Below are positions 3,769-11,933 of a DNA stretch of 16,318 bases, piece after piece; position 1 is the stretch's first letter, and every line of letters begins with the position of its first letter. The DNA is from Halobacteriovorax sp. GTDB lineage: Bacteria; Bdellovibrionota; Bacteriovoracia; Bacteriovoracales; Bacteriovoracaceae. The notes under the pieces are model-generated. The model saw only the letters and a list, made by a program, of their open reading frames with translations, had not been told where the DNA came from and searched no databases. The DNA is taken from positions 1 to 16,318 of the forward strand of contig NZAF01000139.1 of NCBI GenBank assembly GCA_002686115.1. The letters run 5' to 3'. The translations under genes and the position numbers were made by a program.

Positions 3769-6387
3769 CTATACAAGTGTCTCAAGCCATGACTTAAAGT
3801 CATTACTTAAGAATTTCTGTAAAGTTTCAATATTTTGAACTTCAGGGCTTCCTCCTTGAGCAAAGTTAGGTCTTCCCCCACCTCTTCCATTAACAGCCTC
3901 AAGAACTTTTTTTAAAGCATCTCCTGCTTTAATTTTCTTATTAATATCTTGATGTGACCACATAAAGGTACGAAGTGTTTTATCTTCTTTTCCAATAAGA
4001 CATACTAATTGGTACTGGCCTTGATTGAGAAGTGTATCACCTTTCTCTTTTATCGCATCTTGATCTGCAGTCATCACTGCTGCGTAGAAAGATACAGCTC
4101 CAACTTTAAAATTAGTTTCAAAATCAACTGAGACTTCAGAGTTTGATTTAGACTCTTTTGCCTCTTTTATCTTCTGCTTCATTTGCAGCTTTAGCTCTTT
4201 TATTTTTGTAGCAACTTCAGCTGGTTTTGTTTTCATTTCATCTGAAGCTTGTCTTAGATAGTTATTTCTCTCTTGCATAACTTTAATCGCTTCATGGCCC
4301 GTAACAGCTTCAATTCTTCTAATTCCTTTAGCAACAGAACTCTCTGCAGTAATTAGAAATAGACCAATGTCTCCTGTTGAAGTTACGTGTGTTCCTCCGC
4401 ATAATTCAACAGAGTCTGGACCAAAAGAGATAACCCTTACCTCTGAATCGTACTTTTCTCCAAATAAGGCCATCGCTCCGGAATCAATTGCTTCCTCATA
4501 AGAACATACCTTCATTGCTTGACTTGAATTATTCATTACCCACTCATTAACGATAAATTCAATCTGATCAAGTTGTTCCTTTGAAACTGGTCCAGGATTT
4601 TGAAAATCAAATCTTAATCTATCATTAGTAACTGAAGAGCCTTTCTGTACAGCGTGAGTTCCCACCACTTGATGAAGGGCTGCGTGAAGAAGGTGGGTCG
4701 CAGAGTGATTTCTTTTGACTGCATTTCTATTTCTTTCATCAACTTCTAAATCTACAGTCTCACCCTTTCTTATTTCACCCTCAATAACAACACCGGCGTG
4801 AACATGTGTACCTTTAATTTTTAAAGTATCTTGGATTTCAACTTTTCCAGCACCTAAAGTCGCATATCCGATATCACCTGCTTGCCCACCAGACTCTCCA
4901 TAAAAAGGAGTTTTTTCTGTTGAGAAATAAACAGTATCACCTTTAGATGCAACTTCAGTATCTTTATCACTATAAATTTTTAAAACCTTTGAAGTATCTG
5001 AAGTCATATCGTAACCAGAAAAAATAGTCTCTGCTTCAGATAAAAATGCCTCTTCTAATTTTTCCTGATCAGTTGATAAATTACTTTTTCTAGATATAAC
5101 TCTTGAAGTCTTTCTATGCTCTTCATAGTGCTTTTCAAAAGATGCTTCATCTACCTCTAAACCTCTGTCCTTAGCAAACATCATTAGAACGTCGTAAGGC
5201 ATGCCATGAGTTGTTACAAGTTCAAATGCATCTTTTCCACTAAGCTTATTTTCTTTTAGATCTAAGCCGTCCATATGACTAAGTGCTGATTTAACAGTTG
5301 CAACGAAGTCATTCACCTCTTGTTCAATATTATAATTAATTGACTCATGTGCAGATTTAAGTTGTGGGTAGTAATCACTAAGTAATTCTACAACTTTATC
5401 AATATGCTTTTTAAAGTTAGGTTCAACATTTCTAGCGATACAAGCTGCGACACATTTTCTAATAAGTCTTCTTGGAATATATCCTTGCCCTTCATTACCT
5501 GGCATGACACCTTCAGCAAGAATCATAACGCTTGCTCTCATGTGATCAGAAATCATTCTCTCTGCACGCTTATCGGTTTTATCCCCAAGCATCTCTGCAC
5601 TTAAGTCAATAAGTGGCTTTAAAAGATCAGTTTCATAAACTGACTCATGTCCATTCATCACCATGGCAAGTCTTTCTAAACCAGACCCTGTATCGACTGA
5701 TTTGAGAGGAAGAGGTTTGAAAGTTCCATCCTTTTGCTTATTAAGCTCCATGAAAACTCCAGCATTCCAAATTTCAATGTATCTACTGACATCATCAAAA
5801 TGCCCGCCTGGTTTATATTCAGGACCAAACTCTTCACCAGTATCGAAGAATACTTCTGTACACGGTCCACAAGGTCCAGTATCTCCAGCAGGTCCCCAAA
5901 AATTATCATCACCAAGCACGACGATATGATCTTCTGGAACACCACATTTTTTCCATCCCTCAATTGATTCAGTATCTTTAGAAATTCCAAGCTCTTTATT
6001 TCCTCCATAAACAGTGAAATAAAGTCTCTCTGGTGGAAAACCTAATTCCTTTACAAGTAAGTTGTAAGCTAATTGACATGCTCTTTCTTTATAATAATCA
6101 CCAATTGACCATGAGCCTAGCATTTCAAAAATTGTCAGGTGATGTCTGTCTCCGACATCATCAATATCTTTCGTTCTAATACATGGCTGATAATTAGCAA
6201 GTCTAGGTAGCGGCGGCGTGTCCCTTCCAAGAAAATAGTTTTTAAGAGGGGCCATCCCTGAATTTATAAACAAAAGTGTTGGATCATTTTCTGGAACAAT
6301 TGAAGATGGTGATATTTTTAAGTGATCATTCTTTTCAAAATATTCTAAAAATTTTTGTCTAATTTCAATCGAGCTTAACTTTTCCAT
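3769..6387 (-). CDS. alaS: Alanyl-tRNA synthetase
   Basis: An 872-aa enzyme of normal length and order that charges tRNA-Ala with alanine in the cytoplasm. The class II catalytic core occupies about residues 1-240, with motif 2-type residues in RHHLTIFEMLGSWSIGDYY (81-99). The tRNA-recognition region follows, including GYIPRRLIRK (302-311). The editing domain that removes mischarged serine or glycine has HSATH (561-565) and CGGTH (663-667), which together supply the zinc ligands. The C-Ala domain ends with GGGRPNFAQGG from residue 836. The ATG at 6385-6387 has AGAAAGG five bases upstream on the minus strand. A 6-bp palindromic hairpin lies in the leader (6413-6427). The gene is divergent from pckA and is followed after 6 bases by the receiver/HD gene, an unusual partner for a synthetase. 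I see no frameshift or missing catalytic residue. Confidence 0.98.
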   Translation of the reverse strand: MEKLSSIEIRQKFLEYFEKNDHLKISPSSIVPENDPTLLFINSGMAPLKNYFLGRDTPPLPRLANYQPCIRTKDIDDVGDRHHLTIFEMLGSWSIGDYYKERACQLAYNLLVKELGFPPERLYFTVYGGNKELGISKDTESIEGWKKCGVPEDHIVVLGDDNFWGPAGDTGPCGPCTEVFFDTGEEFGPEYKPGGHFDDVSRYIEIWNAGVFMELNKQKDGTFKPLPLKSVDTGSGLERLAMVMNGHESVYETDLLKPLIDLSAEMLGDKTDKRAERMISDHMRASVMILAEGVMPGNEGQGYIPRRLIRKCVAACIARNVEPNFKKHIDKVVELLSDYYPQLKSAHESINYNIEQEVNDFVATVKSALSHMDGLDLKENKLSGKDAFELVTTHGMPYDVLMMFAKDRGLEVDEASFEKHYEEHRKTSRVISRKSNLSTDQEKLEEAFLSEAETIFSGYDMTSDTSKVLKIYSDKDTEVASKGDTVYFSTEKTPFYGESGGQAGDIGYATLGAGKVEIQDTLKIKGTHVHAGVVIEGEIRKGETVDLEVDERNRNAVKRNHSATHLLHAALHQVVGTHAVQKGSSVTNDRLRFDFQNPGPVSKEQLDQIEFIVNEWVMNNSSQAMKVCSYEEAIDSGAMALFGEKYDSEVRVISFGPDSVELCGGTHVTSTGDIGLFLITAESSVAKGIRRIEAVTGHEAIKVMQERNNYLRQASDEMKTKPAEVATKIKELKLQMKQKIKEAKESKSNSEVSVDFETNFKVGAVSFYAAVMTADQDAIKEKGDTLLNQGQYQLVCLIGKEDKTLRTFMWSHQDINKKIKAGDALKKVLEAVNGRGGGRPNFAQGGSPEVQNIETLQKFLSNDFKSWLETLV

Positions 6388-6412
6388 AAACCTTTCTACC
6401 TATGAGCTTTAG

Positions 6413-6427
6413 AGGACCTAAGGCCCT
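6413..6427 (-). promoter_or_regulatory. Palindromic hairpin in the alaS leader
   Basis: The minus strand reads AGGGCCTTAGGTCCT: a 6-bp stem (one G-U) around a TTA triloop, 25 bases before the alaS start. No T-run follows, so it is not a terminator. It may be an operator or an mRNA element; E. coli AlaRS is known to bind a palindrome at its own promoter, but no link is shown here. Confidence 0.3.
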
Positions 6428-6584
6428 AATATTTTAAGTATTTTAACCATCCACTTATACACTTTATAACCCAAAACCGTCCAGAGGACATTTTGACGCC
6501 CCCCGACTTTGACTTTTTCTATCAATTAGCAAAAAAAACCGGTTATCAAAGCCTTTTTAATAAGGATAGAATAACACAGTTCAG

Positions 6585-6600
6585 ACACTCTCAAGAGTGT
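6585..6600 (+). promoter_or_regulatory. Stem-loop in the pckA leader just before the ribosome-binding site
   Basis: ACACTC (6585-6590) pairs with GAGTGT (6595-6600) around a TCAA tetraloop and is followed by TTTTAC. The AGGGG ribosome-binding site begins seven bases after the stem. It could be an operator, a 5' stabiliser or a weak attenuator. A possible -10 element TAGAAT lies at 6567-6572 with no good -35. Confidence 0.35.
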
Positions 6601-6617
6601 TTTACTAGGGGATTATT

Positions 6618-8198
6618 ATGGAATTTTATAAAAATCTAGGACTAAATCTAGATAGAGCTCCACGTCAAATTTTTAAAGACAATCCAAGGAGCTTTTACGT
6701 ACAAGAAACTGTAAAAAGAGGCATTGGAACTTTAACTAAAGATGGTGCACTTGTTGTTGAAACAGGAAAGCACACAGGACGTTCTGCTAATGATCGCTAC
6801 ATTGTAAGAAATGAAGCAACAGAGAACACTGTTTGGTGGGAGAACAATTTTAGAGAAATGAGTCCTGAGACTTTTGAAAAACTCAAAACAAAAGTTGTTA
6901 ATTACCTTAACGAAGATAGAGATCTTTTTATAACAGAAAGATCAGTTGGTGCAGACGAAGTTCATAATATTGGTGCTCGTTTAGTAACAACAAACCCTAA
7001 CCATGCACTTTTCTCAACACATCTCTTTAGAGATAAGATGAGAGAGTTTAGTGATAATGATTTTACAATCCTTCACGCTCCAGAGCTTCAACTTGATCCA
7101 GCGGAATTTGGTACAAGATCAGAGACTGCAGTCGTAAGTTGTTTTGATAATAAAATGACTATTATCTGTGGGACTCTTTATGCTGGAGAAATTAAAAAGA
7201 GTATGTTCGCTGTAATGAACTACCTTCTTCCAGAAAGTAATATTCTTCCAATGCACTCTGGTGCTTCAAGACTTGAAAACAATGATGTTTCTGTTTTCTT
7301 TGGTCTCTCTGGTACTGGTAAGACGACTCTTTCATGTGATGAAGGAACTTACCTAATTGGTGATGATGAGCATGGTTTAACAGACTCTGGAATTTTTAAC
7401 TTTGAAGGTGGATGTTACGCAAAAACATATAAACTTTCTTATGAAACTGAACCTGAAATTTATAAAGCTTCAAACCAATTCGGTGCACTTCTTGAAAATG
7501 TTGTGATGGATAAAGACTCTCTTGTTGTAGACTTTGATGATAAGACACTTTCTGAAAACGGAAGATCAAGTTATCCACTAGACTTTATTGAAGAGCTTGA
7601 AGAAACTTCAAGAGGAAATACTCCTAAGCACGTCTTCTTCTTATCTGCTGATGCATTTGGTGTTCTTCCTCCGGTTGCAAGGCTTACAAAAGAACAAGCA
7701 ATGTTCTACTTTGTTCTAGGATATACAGCGAAATTAGCCGGAACTGAAATTGGTGTTAAAGAGCCGCAAGCGACTTTCTCTCCATGTTTTGGTGCTCCTT
7801 TTATGCTAAGACATCCAAGTGAGTATGCAAAACTTCTTGGTCAATACATTGATAAGCTAGGATTCAACGTTTGGCTTGTAAACACTGGCTGGACTGGTGG
7901 TGCTTATGGTACTGGTCAAAGGTTTCCATTAAATATTACAAGAAAAATTATTAGAGGCATCCAATCTAATAAACTTAACGATACTCCAACTGAAGCTGAT
8001 CCAATTTTTGGTCTTCAGATTCCACTTGAGCTCGAAGGTGTTCCTGCGAATATCTTAAAGCCTCAACAATCTTGGTCAGACGGGGCAGCTTATGAAGCTA
8101 AAGCTAAGGAATTAGCAGCAAGCTTTCATACGCAAATGAAAAGCTTTGGTGATTTCTACAATGAAAACATGAGTGGTGCACCAACTTATAATGCTTAA
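6618..8198 (+). CDS. pckA: Phosphoenolpyruvate carboxykinase (ATP)
   Basis: A 526-aa cytoplasmic enzyme that converts oxaloacetate and ATP to phosphoenolpyruvate, CO2 and ADP, the first committed step of gluconeogenesis. The ATP-dependent family is identified by the substrate-binding TGRSANDR (53-60), the kinase-1a P-loop GLSGTGKTTLS (229-239), the kinase-2 metal-binding IGDDEHG (247-253), FEGGCYAK (262-269) and the adenine-site region NTGWTGGAYGTG in the C-terminal third. Length is close to the usual 525-540. The start is fixed by AGGGG six bases before the ATG and by the normal N-terminus. It is transcribed alone from a region divergent to alaS and ends in a strong terminator. Gluconeogenesis from amino acids would suit an organism living on protein, which is consistent with but does not prove a predatory lifestyle. 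Confidence 0.98.
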   Translation: MEFYKNLGLNLDRAPRQIFKDNPRSFYVQETVKRGIGTLTKDGALVVETGKHTGRSANDRYIVRNEATENTVWWENNFREMSPETFEKLKTKVVNYLNEDRDLFITERSVGADEVHNIGARLVTTNPNHALFSTHLFRDKMREFSDNDFTILHAPELQLDPAEFGTRSETAVVSCFDNKMTIICGTLYAGEIKKSMFAVMNYLLPESNILPMHSGASRLENNDVSVFFGLSGTGKTTLSCDEGTYLIGDDEHGLTDSGIFNFEGGCYAKTYKLSYETEPEIYKASNQFGALLENVVMDKDSLVVDFDDKTLSENGRSSYPLDFIEELEETSRGNTPKHVFFLSADAFGVLPPVARLTKEQAMFYFVLGYTAKLAGTEIGVKEPQATFSPCFGAPFMLRHPSEYAKLLGQYIDKLGFNVWLVNTGWTGGAYGTGQRFPLNITRKIIRGIQSNKLNDTPTEADPIFGLQIPLELEGVPANILKPQQSWSDGAAYEAKAKELAASFHTQMKSFGDFYNENMSGAPTYNA

Positions 8199-8215
8199 TT
8201 TTAATTAAACCAAAG

Positions 8216-8241
8216 GAGCCGTTTTATACGGCTCTTTTTTT
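8216..8241 (+). terminator. Intrinsic terminator of pckA, abutting hemJ
   Basis: GAGCCG (8216-8221), a 7-base loop TTTTATA, and CGGCTC (8229-8234) form a perfect 6-bp GC-rich stem followed by seven T (8235-8241). The first possible hemJ start codon begins at the very next base. Confidence 0.92.
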
Positions 8242-8253
8242 ATGCTTATCAAT

Positions 8254-8796
8254 ATGAATTACGACTACCTAAAAGCCTTACATATTATTTTCGTTGTTAC
8301 TTGGTTCGCCGGACTTTTTTATATCGTTCGTCTCTTTATTTATCATGTTGAAGCTCAAGAAAAGGGCGAAGATGAAAAGAGAATCTTAAGTTCACAATTT
8401 AAGATAATGCAAAGAAGACTATGGTACGGAATTACTTGGCCTAGTGCTATCATTACTTTCATATTTGGGATGTCACTTATTCATAATTTTTTTCCAATCA
8501 CTGAGCACCCTTGGCTGATGGCGAAGGTTTCTTTTCTTGTTGGGCTTTATAGTTACCATTTATTTTGCCATAAAATTTTTAAGCAACTTCAAAATGATAC
8601 CTTTAATTATTCTTCGACTTGGTTAAGAGTATGGAATGAAGTAGCGACGATATTTCTTTTTGCGATTGTCTTTCTTGTCGAATTAAAAGATATACTAGAT
8701 ATGGGAAAAGGGCTTATTGGTCTCGTGCTCTTTTCTGTACTGCTTATGGTTGGTATTAAATGGTACAAGAAAAAGCGCACTCAAAGCCTTAGTTAA
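8254..8796 (+). CDS. hemJ: Protoporphyrinogen IX oxidase, HemJ type
   Basis: A membrane protein that oxidises protoporphyrinogen IX to protoporphyrin IX, the penultimate step of haem synthesis. The N-terminus YDYLKALHIIFVVTWFAG leading to RLFIYH is the HemJ (UPF0093) signature with its conserved first-helix His. RLWYGITWPS, HPWLMAKVSF with the conserved Lys, and RVWNEVATIFL follow in family order. Four main membrane helices are visible, with an extra C-terminal hydrophobic segment (about GLVLFSVLLMVGIKW) that makes it longer than many homologues. I prefer the ATG at 8254 (180 aa) because homologues begin a few residues before LKALH; the ATG at 8242 adds only four residues and would start directly at the terminator's T-run. 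Neither start has a Shine-Dalgarno, which is unusual here. Expression would depend on read-through of the pckA terminator or on an internal or leaderless promoter. Confidence 0.85.
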   Translation: MNYDYLKALHIIFVVTWFAGLFYIVRLFIYHVEAQEKGEDEKRILSSQFKIMQRRLWYGITWPSAIITFIFGMSLIHNFFPITEHPWLMAKVSFLVGLYSYHLFCHKIFKQLQNDTFNYSSTWLRVWNEVATIFLFAIVFLVELKDILDMGKGLIGLVLFSVLLMVGIKWYKKKRTQSLS

Positions 8797-8802
8797 TTTA
8801 TA

Positions 8803-8880
8803 AGTTACACATTTAGTATATTCAGATACTTACTGCTTGATTTCACTATATTTTTTCATAAAATAAAATAAAGTGTAACT
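8803..8880 (+). promoter_or_regulatory. Promoter of the msrB operon bracketed by an 8-bp inverted repeat
   Basis: AGTTACAC (8803-8810) and GTGTAACT (8873-8880) are perfect inverted copies 62 bases apart. Between them TTGATT (8837-8842), a 16-base spacer and TAAAAT (8859-8864) form a reasonable sigma-70 promoter with a start expected near 8871, on the edge of the right arm. A repressor bound to both arms could loop over or cover the start. It may respond to oxidative stress given the genes downstream; that is inference. Confidence 0.4.
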
Positions 8881-8909
8881 CTTTACATGATCATCACACT
8901 AATCATTAA

Positions 8910-8931
8910 AGCTTCTTTTAAAATTGAAGCT
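8910..8931 (+). promoter_or_regulatory. Stem-loop in the msrB leader
   Basis: AGCTTC (8910-8915) pairs with GAAGCT (8926-8931) around the loop TTTTAAAATT. It lies 19 bases before the msrB ATG and has no following T-run, so it is a leader hairpin rather than a terminator. Its role is unknown. Confidence 0.3.
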
Positions 8932-8950
8932 GTAAACATGGGTTGCGATT

Positions 8951-9505
8951 ATGAAAAAATTAAAATACTTAGCAATTTTGATTGCTTTAACATTCACGGT
9001 GAACACTATGGGATTATTCGATTTTTTAAAGAAAACTGAAGACATTGAGGTTCAAAAAACTATTGGCTCTCATCTTGAAAAAGTTGACTATAATAAAGAG
9101 AACTGGAGCTCTAAAGATAAGACTTATTGGAAAAAAGTCATGACCCCACTTCAATATAATGTCACAAGAGAAGATGGTACAGAAAGAGCATTTACCGGAC
9201 GCTACTGGGATGAAAAAAGGCCTGGCGTTTATCACTGTTCAGCCTGCGGTCATGAACTTTTTAAAAGTGAGACGAAGTATAAATCAGGGACTGGATGGCC
9301 AAGCTTTTACGATGTTGTCAGCAAGGGCAATGTAAAGATTGAAGATGATTCACGCTTTGGAATGAAGAGAACAGAAGTATCCTGTGCTCGCTGTGGAGCT
9401 CACCTTGGTCATGTTTTTGAAGACGGACCAAAGCCTACTGGTTTACGCTACTGTATCAATTCTGTATCATTAATTCATAGCGAAGACTTAATGAATAAAA
9501 AGTAG
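8951..9505 (+). CDS. msrB: Peptide-methionine (R)-S-oxide reductase with N-terminal export or anchor segment
   Basis: Reduces methionine-R-sulfoxide in oxidised proteins. The MsrB domain spans about residues 55-177: zinc-binding CSAC (C96, C99) and CARC (C145, C148), substrate loop GTGWPSF (113-119), RCGAHLGHVF, and the catalytic C168 in RYCINS. There is no Cys at the usual resolving position, so recycling probably uses thioredoxin or an external thiol directly. Residues 1-20 (MKKLKYLAILIALTFTVNTM) look like a signal peptide or membrane anchor, which would put the enzyme in the envelope. However, the Shine-Dalgarno for this ATG is weak, and an internal ATG at 9008 (MGLFDFLKK) with GGTGA upstream would give a cytoplasmic protein. 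I favour the longer form. It is the first gene of a three-gene operon with the DUF1653 gene 6 bases downstream. Confidence 0.93.
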   Translation: MKKLKYLAILIALTFTVNTMGLFDFLKKTEDIEVQKTIGSHLEKVDYNKENWSSKDKTYWKKVMTPLQYNVTREDGTERAFTGRYWDEKRPGVYHCSACGHELFKSETKYKSGTGWPSFYDVVSKGNVKIEDDSRFGMKRTEVSCARCGAHLGHVFEDGPKPTGLRYCINSVSLIHSEDLMNKK

Positions 9506-9511
9506 GAACTC

Positions 9512-9760
9512 ATGGAAAAGATCGTTAAAGGTGGCCTTTATCAACATTATAAGGGCATGAATTATAGACTCATTGATATCGTCAGACACAGTGAAACCTT
9601 AGAAGAGCTCGTCTATTATGAATGTCTCTATGATAACGATCTTGGAAAGTTATGGGTAAGACCTAAGGATATGTTTCTTGAAACTGTCACTATTGATGGA
9701 AAAGAAACACCGAGGTTTAAATATATTGGTGATCAAAAAGGAAGCTCAAGGCTTTCATAA
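9512..9760 (+). CDS. DUF1653 family small protein
   Basis: An 82-aa protein with the DUF1653 pattern: G-Y-HYKG at residues 8-15 (GGLYQHYKG), a Y-RLIDIVRHSET segment, LVYYECLY, LWVRPKDMF and a terminal RFKYIG. The fold is a small beta-barrel-like domain of unknown biochemical role, often found as a single-domain housekeeping protein. It has no signal peptide. The Shine-Dalgarno AGGA overlaps the msrB stop codon, so translation is probably coupled to msrB. The next gene follows after 15 bases. The position between two redox genes hints at a shared stress regulon, but the family itself gives no redox motif and no Cys besides one in YECLY. Confidence 0.85.
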   Translation: MEKIVKGGLYQHYKGMNYRLIDIVRHSETLEELVYYECLYDNDLGKLWVRPKDMFLETVTIDGKETPRFKYIGDQKGSSRLS

Positions 9761-9775
9761 TCTAGAGGTAAAATC

Positions 9776-11917
9776 ATGAAGAAAAATATCGGTAAGCTAG
9801 CACTCATTATTATCGCTAGTATAGTGGCCTATTTCTTTTTTAAAAATGGTCTTCATGAGCAGCTCACACTTGAATCAATAAAGAGTAATCAAGATAGATT
9901 TATTAAGTATTACGAAAATAACTCTCTAAAAACAATACTTATCTACTTAGCAATCTATATCACTTCAACTGCACTTTCCCTACCAGGAGCGACTATACTA
10001 ACTCTCCTCGGTGGTGCAATCTTTGGACTTATCAATGGAGTGATCATTGTTTCATTTGCAAGTACAATTGGAGCGACTCTTGCTTTCTTGGGTTCACGAT
10101 TTATTTTTAAAGATTGGGTACAAGAAAGATTCTCGGATAAATTAAAAACAATCAATGATGGCGTTCAAAGAGAAGGAGCGTTCTATCTTTTCACTCTTAG
10201 ACTTATTCCTATTTTTCCATTTTTTTTAATTAATCTCGTCATGGGTCTTACGCCGATTAAAACATTAACGTTCTTCTTTGTATCTCAAGTTGGTATGCTT
10301 CTTGGAACAATTGTCTATGTTAATGCCGGAGTAGAACTTTCAAAAATAGACTCTTTAAAATCAATTGTCTCCCCTTCACTGCTGTTTACTTTTGCGGCAC
10401 TTGGTCTCGTTCCTTTTGTTGCAAAAGCTATTGTCTCTTATATTCGTTCAAAGAAAGTTTACAAGGATTTCAAAAAGCCTAAAAGTTTTGACTACAATAT
10501 GGTTGCCATTGGCGGAGGAGCTGCGGGACTAGTCACTTCATATATTGGAGCGGTCACTGGTGCGAAGGTTGCACTTATAGAGAAAAACAAAATGGGTGGT
10601 GATTGCCTTAATACTGGATGTGTCCCTTCAAAGGCCCTTATTAAAACAGCTAAGATTGTTCACCAAGCGAGTAATGCTAAGAAGTACGGACTAACAAATA
10701 CTAGTATCGACTTTGATTTTAAAAATATCATGAAAAGAGTTCATGACGTTATCGCAAAGATTGAGCCCCATGACTCAGTTGAGAGATATACTAACCTTGG
10801 TGTGGACTGTATTGAAGGAAGTGCAAAAATAATCTCTCCTTGGGAAATAGAAGTTAATGGAAAAATCATTACAACAAAGAATATCACTATTGCGACAGGT
10901 GCTTCTCCTTTTATCCCACCAATCAAGGGAATCGATAATATCGACATCTTAGTCAGTGAAAATCTTTGGGAACTTGAAAAATTACCGAAAAAGCTGATCG
11001 TTCTAGGAGCTGGTCCAATAGGACTTGAAATGGCGCAATCATTTAATAGACTTGGATCTGAGGTTACGCTTGTTGAAATGTCCGAGAGAATACTTATTAA
11101 AGAAGACCCTGAAGTCTCAGAGCTGATTAGTGAAAAGCTTGAAAGAGAAGGTGTGAAAATTTTAACTGAGCACAAGGCAATTGAATTTAAAGTTAATGAT
11201 AAACAGAAGATTCTCATTACTAAGAATAATGATCAAGAGATTGAGCTTATTTTTGATAAGATCCTCGTCGCAGTAGGTAGGAAACCTCGAACAAAGGGAT
11301 TTGGATTAGAAGATATTGGTGTTGAACTTAAGAGTAATGGAACTATCAATACGAATATTTTTTTACAATCAAATTTTCCAAATATATATGCCTGTGGAGA
11401 CGTTGCTGGTCCCTATCAACTAACCCATACGGCAGCTCATCAAGCATGGTATTGCGCTGTTAATGGTCTCTTCGGAACTTTCAAAAAGTTTAAAGTGGAT
11501 TATAGTGTGATTCCTTGGGCAACTTATACTGACCCAGAGGTAGCCACAGTTGGAAAGAATGAAATCACCTGTAAAGCTGAAAATATTTCTTATGAAGTCA
11601 CAACTTATGAAATTGATGACCTCGATAGGGCCATTGCAGATAGCGAAGATAGAGGTTTCGTAAAAGTTCTAACTAAGCCTGGAACAGATAAGATTATAGG
11701 GGCCACAATCGTAGGACAAAACGCCTCCGATATACTCATAGAATTTATTGCGGCCATGAAACATGGCTTTGGTCTTAATAAAATCTTAGGGACAATTCAT
11801 ACCTATCCAACAATGGGCGAAGCAAATAAGTATCTCGCTGGTGAATGGAAAAAAGCACGAAAGCCAAAGAAGCTATTAAAATGGGTTGAGAAGTTTCACA
11901 GATTTAATCGTTCTTAA
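9776..11917 (+). CDS. Fusion of a VTT/TVP38 membrane domain with a MerA-like FAD/NAD(P) disulfide oxidoreductase
   Basis: A 713-aa inner-membrane protein in two parts. Residues 1-225 are hydrophobic with a VTT (SNARE-associated/TVP38-DedA) domain: an N-terminal helix, LPGATILTLLGGAIFG (69-84), the conserved LRLIPIFPFFLINLVMG (141-157) and a last helix near 200-222. Residues about 240-705 form a class I pyridine nucleotide-disulfide oxidoreductase: FAD motif GGGAAG (246-251), redox pair C277/C282 in GGDCLNTGCVPSK, NAD(P) motif GAGPIG (411-416), second FAD motif ACGDVAG (539-545) and dimer-interface base H675 with E682 (HTYPTMGE). The MerA N-terminal metal-binding domain and C-terminal Cys pair are absent, so mercury reduction is unlikely; a quinone, lipid-phase or small-disulfide acceptor is possible. 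This architecture is known in other bacteria, with uncertain substrate. AGAGGT precedes the ATG. It is the third gene of the msrB operon. Confidence 0.93.
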   Translation: MKKNIGKLALIIIASIVAYFFFKNGLHEQLTLESIKSNQDRFIKYYENNSLKTILIYLAIYITSTALSLPGATILTLLGGAIFGLINGVIIVSFASTIGATLAFLGSRFIFKDWVQERFSDKLKTINDGVQREGAFYLFTLRLIPIFPFFLINLVMGLTPIKTLTFFFVSQVGMLLGTIVYVNAGVELSKIDSLKSIVSPSLLFTFAALGLVPFVAKAIVSYIRSKKVYKDFKKPKSFDYNMVAIGGGAAGLVTSYIGAVTGAKVALIEKNKMGGDCLNTGCVPSKALIKTAKIVHQASNAKKYGLTNTSIDFDFKNIMKRVHDVIAKIEPHDSVERYTNLGVDCIEGSAKIISPWEIEVNGKIITTKNITIATGASPFIPPIKGIDNIDILVSENLWELEKLPKKLIVLGAGPIGLEMAQSFNRLGSEVTLVEMSERILIKEDPEVSELISEKLEREGVKILTEHKAIEFKVNDKQKILITKNNDQEIELIFDKILVAVGRKPRTKGFGLEDIGVELKSNGTINTNIFLQSNFPNIYACGDVAGPYQLTHTAAHQAWYCAVNGLFGTFKKFKVDYSVIPWATYTDPEVATVGKNEITCKAENISYEVTTYEIDDLDRAIADSEDRGFVKVLTKPGTDKIIGATIVGQNASDILIEFIAAMKHGFGLNKILGTIHTYPTMGEANKYLAGEWKKARKPKKLLKWVEKFHRFNRS

Positions 11918-11933
11918 AAAGCTTAAAGCGATA

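Noticed and set aside
5404..6008. Several ORFs of 66 to 110 codons in other frames within alaS
   Set aside because: They lie inside a full-length, motif-complete alanyl-tRNA synthetase gene, lack ribosome-binding sites and have no recognisable product.
6388..6617. T-box or other riboswitch upstream of alaS
   Set aside because: Only short hairpins are present and no T-box sequence or specifier loop is visible; T-boxes are also rare outside Gram-positive bacteria.
10741..11217. 158-codon antisense ORF
   Set aside because: It is fully inside the flavoprotein fusion gene, its composition is that of an antisense shadow (Ser/Ile/Leu-rich) and it has no supporting start signal.
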